Source: Cyanobacteria bacterium RI_101 (lineage in GTDB: Bacteria > Cyanobacteriota > Cyanobacteriia > Cyanobacteriales > Microcystaceae). From it: a stretch of DNA of 64,000 nt. Of the stretch, positions 53,174 to 61,093 are shown in pieces; the stretch's first letter is position 1; the number at the start of each line of letters is the position of its first letter. The stretch spans positions 1-64,000 of the forward strand of contig WGLZ01000054.1 in the NCBI GenBank assembly GCA_016471375.1. The letters run 5' to 3'. The position numbers and the translations under genes are program-made. Under the pieces are notes generated by a model. It was given only the letters and a program-made list of their open reading frames with translations, had not been told where the DNA came from and searched no databases.

Positions 53174-53607
53174 CGGTCGTCGGACAAGCCTCCGTAATCC
53201 TCCGCCGATTCCGGCTCCAGTTCCCAGCGCCGGTCGTCCCTACCCTGGAGTTCATCCCAGGTTTCAATAGGCTGGCCGTCCACGGAGGATAACCCCACGG
53301 AGAGCAGTAACCCCTCAGTGACATTTTGATCCGGGGTGGGGGTTTGACCGCCCACCGCTTCTTCCCCCACCACTTCCGCCTGATACCAGTCGTCGTCCAG
53401 GTCGCCCCCGGTTAAACTGCTAGTATCCAGGTGGGGCATCCGCAATTCCCGCACCACATGCCCCAGGCCCGTGTCTCGGTCCGTCAACCCGTCCGCGAAT
53501 AAGCTGTCTCCCTCCGTCCAATCCCCCAACAGGTCGGGATCGAAATCCGCGCCGACCCGATTGAGATACTCGTCGCTAAAGTCCTGAAAATATTTCTGAA
53601 TATTCAT
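53170..53607 (-). CDS. DUF6335 family protein
   Basis: 145 residues, very acidic and without a membrane segment. TGGDLDDDWYQAEVVGEEAV and GGQTPTPDQNV are the family core as I remember it; DUF6335 is found only in cyanobacteria and its function is unknown. The start ATG at 53607 is consistent with the N-terminus MNIQKYFQDFS. It is transcribed divergently from cobO, and the gap of 161 bases holds a promoter toward cobO. Confidence 0.78.
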   Translation of the reverse strand: MNIQKYFQDFSDEYLNRVGADFDPDLLGDWTEGDSLFADGLTDRDTGLGHVVRELRMPHLDTSSLTGGDLDDDWYQAEVVGEEAVGGQTPTPDQNVTEGLLLSVGLSSVDGQPIETWDELQGRDDRRWELEPESAEDYGGLSDDR

Positions 53608-53712
53608 AACGCTGACCAGTCCTTGTCCCCCAAGATCGGGGCGGAGACGTTGTTTTTATTACCCTGATCCTACGGGCCCCGGCGCCCCCTTTCCCCTCGG
53701 CAATAAAAACTC

Positions 53713-53742
53713 TTAACATCTCGCCGGTTGTTTTGTTACAAT
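53713..53742 (+). promoter_or_regulatory. Promoter of cobO with overlapping GTTACA direct repeat
   Basis: TTAACA (53713-53718), 18-base spacer, TACAAT (53737-53742). Two copies of GTTACA begin at 53735 and 53744, 9 bases apart, resembling but not matching the 10-base spacing of the HLR1 site bound by RpaB. Confidence 0.5.
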
Positions 53743-53768
53743 CGTTACACTTAACCCCGCCTTAACCT

Positions 53769-54380
53769 ATGAGCGAGACCCTGACCCCGGAACAATATAA
53801 AAGTAAGATGGAGCGCCGCAAGGCGGTTCAGGACGAGCGTCTGGCTCAGGCCAAAAGCGAGCAGGGCTTAATCATCGTCCACACCGGCAACGGCAAGGGC
53901 AAAACCACGGCGGCGCTGGGGATGGTTTTGCGGTCTCTGGGCCACGGCTATCGGGTGGCTATTGTCCAATTTATTAAGGGCGCCTGGGAACCGGCGGAAA
54001 AAGCGGCCTTTAGTCCCTGGGCCGGGCAGTTGGAATTTTTGGCGCTGGGGGAAGGCTTTACCTGGGAAACCCAGAACCGGGAGCGGGACAAGGAGAAAGC
54101 CAAGGAAGCCTGGGAAACGGCGCTGGGCTACATTCGCAACCCGGAGTTTCGCTTGGTTCTCTTGGATGAAATTAACGTGGCGCTGAAGTTAGGCTATTTA
54201 GACGTCGAAACCGTTCTGGCGGGACTGGCGGAAAAACCCCCCTTAAACCACGCGATCCTAACAGGCCGCGGCGCCCCCCCGGAGCTAATCGAAGCGGCGG
54301 ATCTGGCGACGGAGATGACCTTGATTAAACACCCCTTCCGGGAGCAAAACGTCAAGGCTCAGCCGGGGATTGAGTTTTAG
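53769..54380 (+). CDS. cobO: Cob(I)yrinic acid a,c-diamide adenosyltransferase
   Basis: 203 residues. CobO (BtuR/CobA type) adenosylates the corrinoid in cobalamin synthesis or salvage. P-loop-like HTGNGKGKTTAALG (38-51), then LRSLGHGYRVAIVQFIKGAW, FRLVLLDEINVALKLGYLD and HAILTGRGAPPELIEAADL. No other cob gene is near. It is preceded by a promoter and followed 158 bases later by rpaB. Confidence 0.93.
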   Translation: MSETLTPEQYKSKMERRKAVQDERLAQAKSEQGLIIVHTGNGKGKTTAALGMVLRSLGHGYRVAIVQFIKGAWEPAEKAAFSPWAGQLEFLALGEGFTWETQNRERDKEKAKEAWETALGYIRNPEFRLVLLDEINVALKLGYLDVETVLAGLAEKPPLNHAILTGRGAPPELIEAADLATEMTLIKHPFREQNVKAQPGIEF

Positions 54381-54403
54381 GCGCGCCCAATCCTAAACAA
54401 AAG

Positions 54404-54415
54404 CTTAAATTTAAG
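54404..54415. promoter_or_regulatory. Perfect 12-base palindrome upstream of rpaB
   Basis: CTTAAATTTAAG. A second, odd-centred palindrome CTTAA-C-TTAAG lies 31 bases downstream, close to three turns of the DNA helix, so they could be paired operator sites. Confidence 0.4.
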
Positions 54416-54434
54416 TCACATCCCGACGCTTTGC

Positions 54435-54445
54435 CTTAACTTAAG
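54435..54445. promoter_or_regulatory. Second CTTAA/TTAAG palindrome upstream of rpaB
   Basis: CTTAACTTAAG with a single central C. The -10-like TATTCT at 54470-54475 follows 25 bases later. Confidence 0.35.
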
Positions 54446-54538
54446 GGGGGACAAGCCCCAGGAAAGCGATATTCTATAAGACGGCGCCTTGAGCTTTACC
54501 AGTCGTAACCGCGCTTAACACAAGGAGGGTTGAGTCCA

Positions 54539-55270
54539 TTGGAGAGCCATAAAGAAAGAATTTTAGTGGTGGACGACGAGGCCAGTATCCGCAGGATTCT
54601 GGAAACCCGTCTTTCGATGATCGGCTACGAGGTGGTGACGGCCGCGGACGGGGAAGAGGCCTTGGAAGTGTTCCGGGAGACCGAGCCGGATCTGGTGGTG
54701 CTGGACGTGATGATGCCCAAACTGGACGGCTACGGCGTCTGTCAGGAACTCCGCAAGGAATCGGATATTCCCATCATCATGCTGACGGCGCTGGGGGATG
54801 TGGCGGACCGGATTACGGGACTGGAACTCGGCGCCGACGACTATGTGGTTAAACCCTTCTCTCCCAAAGAATTGGAAGCCCGCATTCGCTCGGTTTTGCG
54901 CCGGGTGGAAAAGGACGGCCTACCGGGTATCCCCAGTTCCGGTATTTTGCAGGTCGCGGCCATTCGCATCGACACCAACAAGCGCCAAGTCTTTAAAGGC
55001 GAGGAGCGGGTACGCTTAACGGGAATGGAGTTTAGCCTCTTGGAACTGCTGGTGAGCCGTTCCGGGGAACCCTTCTCCCGCTCGGAAATTTTGCAGGAAG
55101 TCTGGGGCTATACCCCGGAGCGGCATGTGGACACCCGAGTGGTGGATGTCCACGTCTCCCGTCTGCGAGCGAAATTAGAAGACGACCCCAGCAACCCGGA
55201 ATTAATTCTCACGGCCCGGGGCACCGGTTATCTTTTTCAACGGATTTTGGACCAGGGGGAGGACGACTAA
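54539..55270 (+). CDS. rpaB: RpaB, OmpR-type response regulator
   Basis: 243 residues read from a TTG at 54539; an earlier in-frame TTG at 54530 is only 1 base from the Shine-Dalgarno. AAGGAGG at 54522-54528 is 10 bases from the TTG at 54539, and this gives MESHKERILVVDDEAS, as RpaB of other cyanobacteria begins. Receiver domain with D12/D13 and phospho-acceptor D56 (VVLDVMMP), and OmpR winged helix about 140-238. RpaB represses high-light genes and is essential in cyanobacteria; its partner kinase is NblS/Hik33. The b6f-assembly gene follows by 3 bases, suggesting one transcript. Confidence 0.92.
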   Translation: MESHKERILVVDDEASIRRILETRLSMIGYEVVTAADGEEALEVFRETEPDLVVLDVMMPKLDGYGVCQELRKESDIPIIMLTALGDVADRITGLELGADDYVVKPFSPKELEARIRSVLRRVEKDGLPGIPSSGILQVAAIRIDTNKRQVFKGEERVRLTGMEFSLLELLVSRSGEPFSRSEILQEVWGYTPERHVDTRVVDVHVSRLRAKLEDDPSNPELILTARGTGYLFQRILDQGEDD

Positions 55271-55273
55271 GCC

Positions 55274-55924
55274 TTGGCTAGCGACCCCAATCGCGTCATT
55301 CGTCTGATTCCCCTCGGCGCTGGGGTCATCGGCAGTGTGTTACTCCTGGTTAACCGGTTAACCACGGAGAGCGTCGTCCCTTCCCAATCCCGCTCCGACG
55401 TGGTGGGGGTGATTCTGGCGGGAACCCTGGTGATGGTCTGGCTGATTTGGCAACAAATCCAACCCCGACCGCCAGAGGCCGTGACCCTCATCGGCGCCGA
55501 AGGGTTTGAGTTAGCGCCGGATTTACCCCCGGACTTGCAAACGGAACTCGCTTGGGCCTCCCATTTACTGCTGACCAATACCGTCACCCAATCTTTAGTC
55601 GTCTATTATCAAGGCAAAACCCTCCTACGGCGGGGGATTCTGGGCCCGGACGCAGAAGTTAAGCCGGGGCCGATCTTAGAGCGGGTTCTCAAAACCCAAA
55701 AGCCGGTTTACTTGGTTAATCTGCCCCTTTACCCCGGTCGAGTGGAGTTTACCTACTTGCCCGAGAATACCCAGGGGGTTATTTGCCAACCCTTGGGAAG
55801 CGACGGTGCCCTTATCCTCGGCGCTAATATTCCCCGCAGTTACACCCGTCAAGACGAGCGCTGGATCGAGGGGCTTGCGGATAAATTGGCCTATGGTTTC
55901 AGCGAGAGCGGTTCCCCCCTTTGA
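55274..55924 (+). CDS. Cytochrome b6f cofactor assembly protein, CCB2/CCB4 family
   Basis: 216 residues from a TTG at 55274; no in-frame ATG or GTG gives a sensible alternative, and GGGGAGGA lies about 13 bases upstream. Two membrane helices (about 10-28 and 43-62). It resembles the complex C subunit B assembly factors (CCB2/CCB4) that attach heme c(i) (c(n)) to cytochrome b6 in thylakoids. It lies 3 bases behind rpaB, so light-stress regulation of the operon is likely. Family assignment is from memory. Confidence 0.8.
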   Translation: MASDPNRVIRLIPLGAGVIGSVLLLVNRLTTESVVPSQSRSDVVGVILAGTLVMVWLIWQQIQPRPPEAVTLIGAEGFELAPDLPPDLQTELAWASHLLLTNTVTQSLVVYYQGKTLLRRGILGPDAEVKPGPILERVLKTQKPVYLVNLPLYPGRVEFTYLPENTQGVICQPLGSDGALILGANIPRSYTRQDERWIEGLADKLAYGFSESGSPL

Positions 55925-56306
55925 ACAATTACCGTCGGCGACTGTCGCTAAAGCCAGAACCCGCTGGGGCGTCTTCAAAAATACGCCGGAGGTCAATAAA
56001 GGGAGGATCTTTGAGCGCGCCAGCGAGTATTCCCGCGGGTCGTAGCCATAGCGCTTACGGATGAATCAATCGTGAACGCAATCCCATAATCATCTTGAAA
56101 TCTGAACAAGAGGACAAAATCGGGACTCCGGGGCGGGAGTCTTCGCCGTTCCCTCGGGGCTAGCGCCGCCCAAACAACATAGGACTCCTTGGACTTAGCC
56201 CCGGCGCCGGTTCAATAAGCGCCCCTAGAATGTGGCGCCGACGACGCCGTTTTTTCGATTGGGGATTAAAGTAGAAACTACACCTGCCCGATTTTGATCT
56301 CCGACC
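55925..56306. other. Long leader region with inverted repeats before the Ctp gene
   Basis: 382 bases without a supported gene. Holds a 6-bp stem GACTCC/GGAGTC (56124-56141), an 8-bp perfect inverted repeat CGGGGCTA (56155-56162)/TAGCCCCG (56196-56203), and a third GGACTCC at 56182 that could pair with GGAGTC instead. The arrangement could be a regulatory leader with alternative folds, or an unrecognised RNA. Confidence 0.4.
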
Positions 56307-57632
56307 ATGACCGTCCGACCGCCCCGCTTGGTTCTGACCGCTTTTGCCCTGAGCTTAGGATTACTGGCCGCCCCCGTCCAGGCCGCCTCTCCGGTTCCCG
56401 CCGTGGAAGACGCGCCCCTCATTCCCCTGGAAGACAATCCCAAAGTGGTTGTGGACGAAGTTTGGCAGATTGTCAATCAAGATTTTGTCGGCAAGAACTT
56501 TGACCGGGAGCGCTGGACGAGCCAACGAGCCGAGTTGTTGCGCCAACGCTACGACAGTCGGGCCGACGCCTACCGGACGATCAATAAATTACTGAAACCC
56601 TTGGGAGACCCCTACACCCGTTTCCTCAATCCCTCGGACTTTGCCCAACTCACCAGCCAAACCTCCGGCGAAATTTCTGGGGTGGGACTGCGTCTCGTGT
56701 TGGATAAACGCAGTAGCGAATTGGTGGTGGCGGACGCCCTGCGGAACACCCCGGCGGCCAAGGCCGGAGTTCGCCCCGGCGACCGGCTTCTGCGCGTTAA
56801 CGGTAAACCCGCGGCGCTGATGACCCTAGAGCAAGCCAGCCAGGAGATTCAGGGAGAAGTGGGCACGGAGGTGAGTTTGCAATTTTCTCGGCCCCAAGGG
56901 GAAGTCTTCACCGTCACCCTGAAACGGGTGCAAATTGAGTTGGACACCGTGGCCTATAGCGTTAAAACTGAAGGCAACCTGCGGGTCGGCTATATCCGCC
57001 TCGACGAGTTTAGCTCCCACGCCGCAGAGCAGATGAAAGCGGCCATTGAAGCCTTAAACAAAGAACAAATCACCGGCTATGTCCTCGACCTGCGGGGCAA
57101 TCCGGGGGGCTTGCTCTTCGCCAGCGTCGATATCGCCCGCATGTGGTTAGACCAGGGGGAAATTGTTTCTACCGTTGACCGTCGCGGGGGAGACCGGCAC
57201 TTTAAGGCCAATCAATCTAAAATTACCAGTCTGCCCTTAGTGGTTCTGGTGGATAAATATTCCGCCAGCGCCAGCGAAATCCTCGCCGGGGCGCTCAAGG
57301 AACACGGCCGGGCCACTCTGGTGGGGACTCAGACCTACGGCAAGGGCACGGTGCAATCCGTCCATTCCCTCTCCGACGGCTCCGGCCTAGCGGTGACCAT
57401 CGCCCGCTACTATCCCCCCAGCGGCGCCGATATTAATCAAAAGGGCATCAGTCCCGATATTTACGAAGAACTGTCTATGGATCAAGCTCTGCGGTTGCGA
57501 CAAGACCCGTCTTTGATGGGCACCAGCGCCGACCCTCAATACAATAAAGCGGTCTCCGTGCTTCAGCGCTTCCAGCCCCCGGCCTTCGGTCAAGTTAAAA
57601 CCCTTCCCAATCCCATCGGCGCCCGCCCCTAG
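56307..57632 (+). CDS. Carboxyl-terminal processing protease (S41)
   Basis: 441 residues. Signal peptide 1-26 (VLTAFALSLGLLAAPVQA), so it is exported to lumen or periplasm. A PDZ domain (about 105-190; GVGLRLVLDKRSSELVVADA, AKAGVRPGDRLLRVNG) is followed by the tail-specific protease domain with catalytic Ser321 (SASAS) and Lys346 (TYGKG). In cyanobacteria CtpA matures the D1 protein of photosystem II; three paralogues (CtpA, CtpB, CtpC) exist and I cannot tell which this is. The 382-base leader ahead of it is unusual. Confidence 0.9.
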   Translation: MTVRPPRLVLTAFALSLGLLAAPVQAASPVPAVEDAPLIPLEDNPKVVVDEVWQIVNQDFVGKNFDRERWTSQRAELLRQRYDSRADAYRTINKLLKPLGDPYTRFLNPSDFAQLTSQTSGEISGVGLRLVLDKRSSELVVADALRNTPAAKAGVRPGDRLLRVNGKPAALMTLEQASQEIQGEVGTEVSLQFSRPQGEVFTVTLKRVQIELDTVAYSVKTEGNLRVGYIRLDEFSSHAAEQMKAAIEALNKEQITGYVLDLRGNPGGLLFASVDIARMWLDQGEIVSTVDRRGGDRHFKANQSKITSLPLVVLVDKYSASASEILAGALKEHGRATLVGTQTYGKGTVQSVHSLSDGSGLAVTIARYYPPSGADINQKGISPDIYEELSMDQALRLRQDPSLMGTSADPQYNKAVSVLQRFQPPAFGQVKTLPNPIGARP

Positions 57633-57680
57633 GCGTCAGGGTCAACTCGCTTCCCGCCCTCAACCTCCTCCCCTACCGTT

Positions 57681-58280
57681 ATGGATCTCGGCGCTCGTTT
57701 CAATCGACTCACCGGCAAAACCCGCTACGCGGTGACTCGCGTCTTCCTGCAACTGCGGGGAGAAGAAATCTCGACCCTGTTGGGGACGTTAAATCGGGCG
57801 GTCTTGACGGCGCTGGATCAGGAGGGAGATTTAAATGTTTTGGGGGAAGGATTGGTCGAGGTCTGCCAGGCGCTGTTGCAACGCCCCCTCGACTGGTACG
57901 CGTCGGGGAACGAAGGGGAGGTCTTTTGGCGAGAAGAGGAAGCCGGGGACTTTTTTAACGAACTGTTTACGGACTCGGCTCAACGTTATTTGTCGGAACT
58001 GCCGGAACGGTCGGAATTGGAGGCGGACTTGCCTCTGACCTTACCCTTGACGCCGAACCTGGTGGTCATGTTAACGGCGGCCTACACCGGAGAAGCGCCG
58101 GATTTAGAGACGGCGTTAACCGACCCGGAAGCCTTGACCTACGGTCTGAAGGCGCTGGTCAATCTCCATTACCAAGATCGTTTAGAAGCCATTCAAATCC
58201 ATTTTTCGCCGGCCCGGTTGGGGGAGGTTCTTGAAGACGAGCAGGTTTTGCTTAATTTCCCAGAATTGATTCCGCTCTAA
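57681..58280 (+). CDS. DUF1517 family protein
   Basis: 199 residues, soluble, no signal. I remember the cyanobacterial DUF1517 family as similar: EGDLNVLGEGLVEVCQALLQ, EEEAGDFFNELFTDSAQRYL, LPLTPNLVVMLTAAYTGEAP and LKALVNLHYQDRLEAIQIHF, then the C-terminal LLNFPELIPL. Function unknown. It lies 48 bases after the Ctp gene and may share its transcript. Confidence 0.75.
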   Translation: MDLGARFNRLTGKTRYAVTRVFLQLRGEEISTLLGTLNRAVLTALDQEGDLNVLGEGLVEVCQALLQRPLDWYASGNEGEVFWREEEAGDFFNELFTDSAQRYLSELPERSELEADLPLTLPLTPNLVVMLTAAYTGEAPDLETALTDPEALTYGLKALVNLHYQDRLEAIQIHFSPARLGEVLEDEQVLLNFPELIPL

Positions 58281-58282
58281 AT

Positions 58283-59152
58283 TTAACCCATCCCCAATTG
58301 TCGCAACATGCCCTGGGCCTGTTGGGCGTAGCCGCCGCCGAAGAGGTTGAAATGGTTAAGAATGTGGTATAAATTATATAAAACCTTCCGTTTTTCATAT
58401 CCCGGTTGGGGCGGGCAGATTTCCCCATAGCCCCGATAAAAAGCGCCGGGAAAACCGCCGAAAAGTTCCGTCATGGCCAGATCCACCTCCGGGTCGCCGT
58501 AATAGACCGCCGGGTCAAGAATGACGGGTTCGCCGGTGATCAAAATAGCCGCGTTACCGGACCAAAGATCGCCGTGAACGAGGGACGGCGCCGGGCGATG
58601 GTTCTCTAAAATAGCTCGGACCGCGGGCGTAATTTCCCCTAGGGAAGGAAAACCTCCGCCCCGCTTCCGGGCTAAACCCAATTGATAACCCAGACGATTT
58701 TCCAGCCAAAACTCAGCCCAGTCGTCCTTCCAGTCGTTAATTTGGGGCGTGGAGCCAATAGTATTATTCTGCTCCCAACCAAAGCGCTCTCCCCGGCCGG
58801 TTTGATGGAGTCGGGCGAGATTGCGCCCCATTTTCGCCCAGGCGGCGCTGTTACCGGCGCTGAAGTCCAGCCATTCGAGAATCAGATAACTTTGACCGGC
58901 GCCGGTTCCGGTTCCGAGGGGTCGGGGAACCCGGATTGTTTCCGTAGCCGCCAGCGCCGTCAGTCCTAGGGCTTCGGCCTCGAACATAGGCCGTTTTTCG
59001 GCGCTGTTGAGTTTAACAAAATAGCTCCGCTCCCCGTCCAGGACTCGATAACCTTGATTAATACAGCCGCCGCTGACGGGGCGTTTTTCCCTCAGCGTAA
59101 AGGTTTCCCCCGAGAGGCGGCTAATGTCCTCGCTAATGGCTTGCCAAATCAT
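58283..59152 (-). CDS. Fructosamine kinase-like protein
   Basis: 289 residues from the ATG at 59152, which shares ATGA with the bioD stop codon; an in-frame ATG 12 bases earlier is less likely. Kinase-like (aminoglycoside-phosphotransferase) fold: VSGGCINQGYRVLDGE, YFVKLNS (Lys), LVHGDLWSGN (catalytic Asp) and ILDPAVYYGDPEVDLAMTE. Fructosamine kinases reverse protein glycation by phosphorylating fructosyl-lysines. Its operon with bioD is by overlap only; no common pathway is evident. Confidence 0.85.
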   Translation of the reverse strand: MIWQAISEDISRLSGETFTLREKRPVSGGCINQGYRVLDGERSYFVKLNSAEKRPMFEAEALGLTALAATETIRVPRPLGTGTGAGQSYLILEWLDFSAGNSAAWAKMGRNLARLHQTGRGERFGWEQNNTIGSTPQINDWKDDWAEFWLENRLGYQLGLARKRGGGFPSLGEITPAVRAILENHRPAPSLVHGDLWSGNAAILITGEPVILDPAVYYGDPEVDLAMTELFGGFPGAFYRGYGEICPPQPGYEKRKVLYNLYHILNHFNLFGGGYAQQAQGMLRQLGMG

Positions 59153-59862
59153 CCGATCCCCCAACCCAGTTTTTCTAAATCTAAATGGGCGGCCGCGCGC
59201 GCTAAAGCGTTTAAATCCTGCCGCTCTTTTTTCTTCAAATAGGGGACGACGCCGAGAACGGGGAGTTGGCTCATCGTTTCCAACAGCGGAATATTAGCCC
59301 AATCCTCCAGGCGCTCCTGGGACTCTGGCTCGGCGCAACTGAGCACAAAACCCCGTAGGTTAACCTGAACCTGTCGGGCCAGCGCCGTTTGAGCGAGGGC
59401 TTGCCCGAGACATCCCAATTTCACCCCCACGACTAAAACGGTTTCTAAGCGCCACAACCCCGCCAGATCCCCTAGGGTCAATTCCTCCGTCACCGGCGAC
59501 CCTAAACTGCCCAGACCTTCTACCAGAACAAAAGGATGCTTGTTTCGCAAGGCCGTTAACCCCTGCCACACCGGCGCTAAATCCACCCTCTTGCCTTCCT
59601 GTCGGGCCGCGAGGGGCGGCGCTAAGGGAGCCGAAAATTGCAGAGGCGTCGCCAGTTCAACCTGGGAATCGGCGCCGAACAGATCTTGATACCATTCCCG
59701 GTCCCCGACCCCGGTTTGCGTTAATTTCATTAAGCCTAGAGATTGGGCCGGAAAAAAACGGCGCCGATAGGCCGCCAGCGCCGAGGTCAGAACCGTTTTA
59801 CCCACTCCCGTGTCGGTGCCGGCGATTAAGAGCGCGGGGGCTTGGGGCGGCGCAAACGTCAT
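59149..59862 (-). CDS. bioD: Dethiobiotin synthetase
   Basis: 237 residues from the ATG at 59862, with AAGGA 2 bases upstream; the frame extends to 59979, but that part is unlike BioD. Penultimate step of biotin synthesis: carboxylates diaminopelargonate. P-loop GTDTGVGKT (15-23), LMKLTQTG (aligned with the KPVxTG motif), VEGLGSLGSP and LVVGVKLGCLGQALAQ. The Lys-Thr-type motif is slightly divergent. The stop overlaps the next gene (ATGA). Only this biotin gene is in the window besides birA. Confidence 0.85.
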   Translation of the reverse strand: MTFAPPQAPALLIAGTDTGVGKTVLTSALAAYRRRFFPAQSLGLMKLTQTGVGDREWYQDLFGADSQVELATPLQFSAPLAPPLAARQEGKRVDLAPVWQGLTALRNKHPFVLVEGLGSLGSPVTEELTLGDLAGLWRLETVLVVGVKLGCLGQALAQTALARQVQVNLRGFVLSCAEPESQERLEDWANIPLLETMSQLPVLGVVPYLKKKERQDLNALARAAAHLDLEKLGWGIG

Positions 59863-60002
59863 AATCCTTCCTAAAATAACGACCGCGAATTTACGCTCAA
59901 CAGGCCCAAAGAATCGGTGTATGATAATGGGGGAAAATTCTCCAGCCTCCGCCTTGGGAATCGGGGAAATCCAGACCACGCACTGAGGGAGCCGCGTCTG
60001 CT

Positions 60003-60995
60003 GTGAGCAATACCGCTACTTTATCACGCCAATCACTTTTGTCGTCTCTACCCGATAGCAATCGTCTCCGTCTTTTCTCCGGCTCCGCCAACCCGGCGCT
60101 TTCCCAGGAGGTGGCCCGTTATTTGGGCATGGACGCGGGGCCGATGCTCCGCAAACGCTTCGCCGACGGGGAACTTTACATCCAAATCCAGGAATCTATC
60201 CGGGGCGGAGATATTTACCTGATCCAACCCAGTTGCCATCCGGTGAACGACAATTTGATGGAACTGTTGATCATGATCGACGCCTGTCGGCGGGCTTCGG
60301 CTCGGCAGATTACCGCGGTTCTTCCCTACTACGGCTACGCCCGGGCGGACCGGAAAACCGCCGGTCGCGAATCCATCGCCGCCAAATTAGTGGCTAACCT
60401 AATCACCGGCGCCGGCGCCCAGCGGGTGCTAGCGATGGATCTCCACTCCGCCCAAATCCAGGGCTACTTTGATATTCCCTTCGACCACGTTTACGGCTCC
60501 CCGGTGATTATCGATTACCTCCTGAGCAAACAACTCAGCGATCTGGTGGTGGTTTCCCCCGACGTGGGGGGGGTGGCCCGGGCCCGGGCCTTCGCCAAAA
60601 AACTGAACGAGGCGCCCCTGGCCATTATCGACAAGCGCCGTCAGTCCCATAACGTGGCGGAGGTGCTGAATTTAATCGGCGATGTGGAGGGCAAAACCGC
60701 GGTGTTGGTGGACGACATGATCGACACGGCGGGAACGATCCTCGAAGGCGCTCGACTCCTCCGCAAGAACGGCGCTCGTCAGGTATACGCCTGCGCGACC
60801 CACGCGGTCTTTTCCGAACCCGCCATCGCCCGGCTCTCCAGCGGCGTGTTGGAGGAAGTGATCGTCACCAACACCATTCCCATCCCGGAAGACCATTTAT
60901 TTTCCCAACTGACCATCCTCTCGGTGGCTAATCTGCTGGGGGAAGCCATCTGGCGCATCCACGAGGAAAGCTCCCTCAGCAGTATGTTTCGTTAG
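60003..60995 (+). CDS. prs: Ribose-phosphate pyrophosphokinase
   Basis: 330 residues starting at GTG (60003). Makes PRPP from ribose-5-phosphate and ATP for nucleotide, His and Trp synthesis. Motifs: LFSGSANPALSQEVARYL, RKRFADGELYIQIQESI, DLHSAQIQGYFD and the PRPP loop VLVDDMIDTAGTI. An earlier start is not available in frame near. A possible -10 TATGAT or GATAAT lies at 59920-59928. It is divergent from bioD. Confidence 0.95.
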   Translation: MSNTATLSRQSLLSSLPDSNRLRLFSGSANPALSQEVARYLGMDAGPMLRKRFADGELYIQIQESIRGGDIYLIQPSCHPVNDNLMELLIMIDACRRASARQITAVLPYYGYARADRKTAGRESIAAKLVANLITGAGAQRVLAMDLHSAQIQGYFDIPFDHVYGSPVIIDYLLSKQLSDLVVVSPDVGGVARARAFAKKLNEAPLAIIDKRRQSHNVAEVLNLIGDVEGKTAVLVDDMIDTAGTILEGARLLRKNGARQVYACATHAVFSEPAIARLSSGVLEEVIVTNTIPIPEDHLFSQLTILSVANLLGEAIWRIHEESSLSSMFR

Positions 60996-61093
60996 GCGGT
61001 TTTCCGGCGGTCGCCTCCCCCGCGACTCCAGCCAGTTCCAGTCGGCGCCTGGGTTAAGATCGACACTATCTCTTACTCCGGCGCGCTTTCTCC
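60996..61093. other. Spacer between prs and mfd
   Basis: 98 bases. AAGATCGACACTATCT (about 61053-61068) has no recognisable -10/-35 pair; no gene. Confidence 0.3.
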
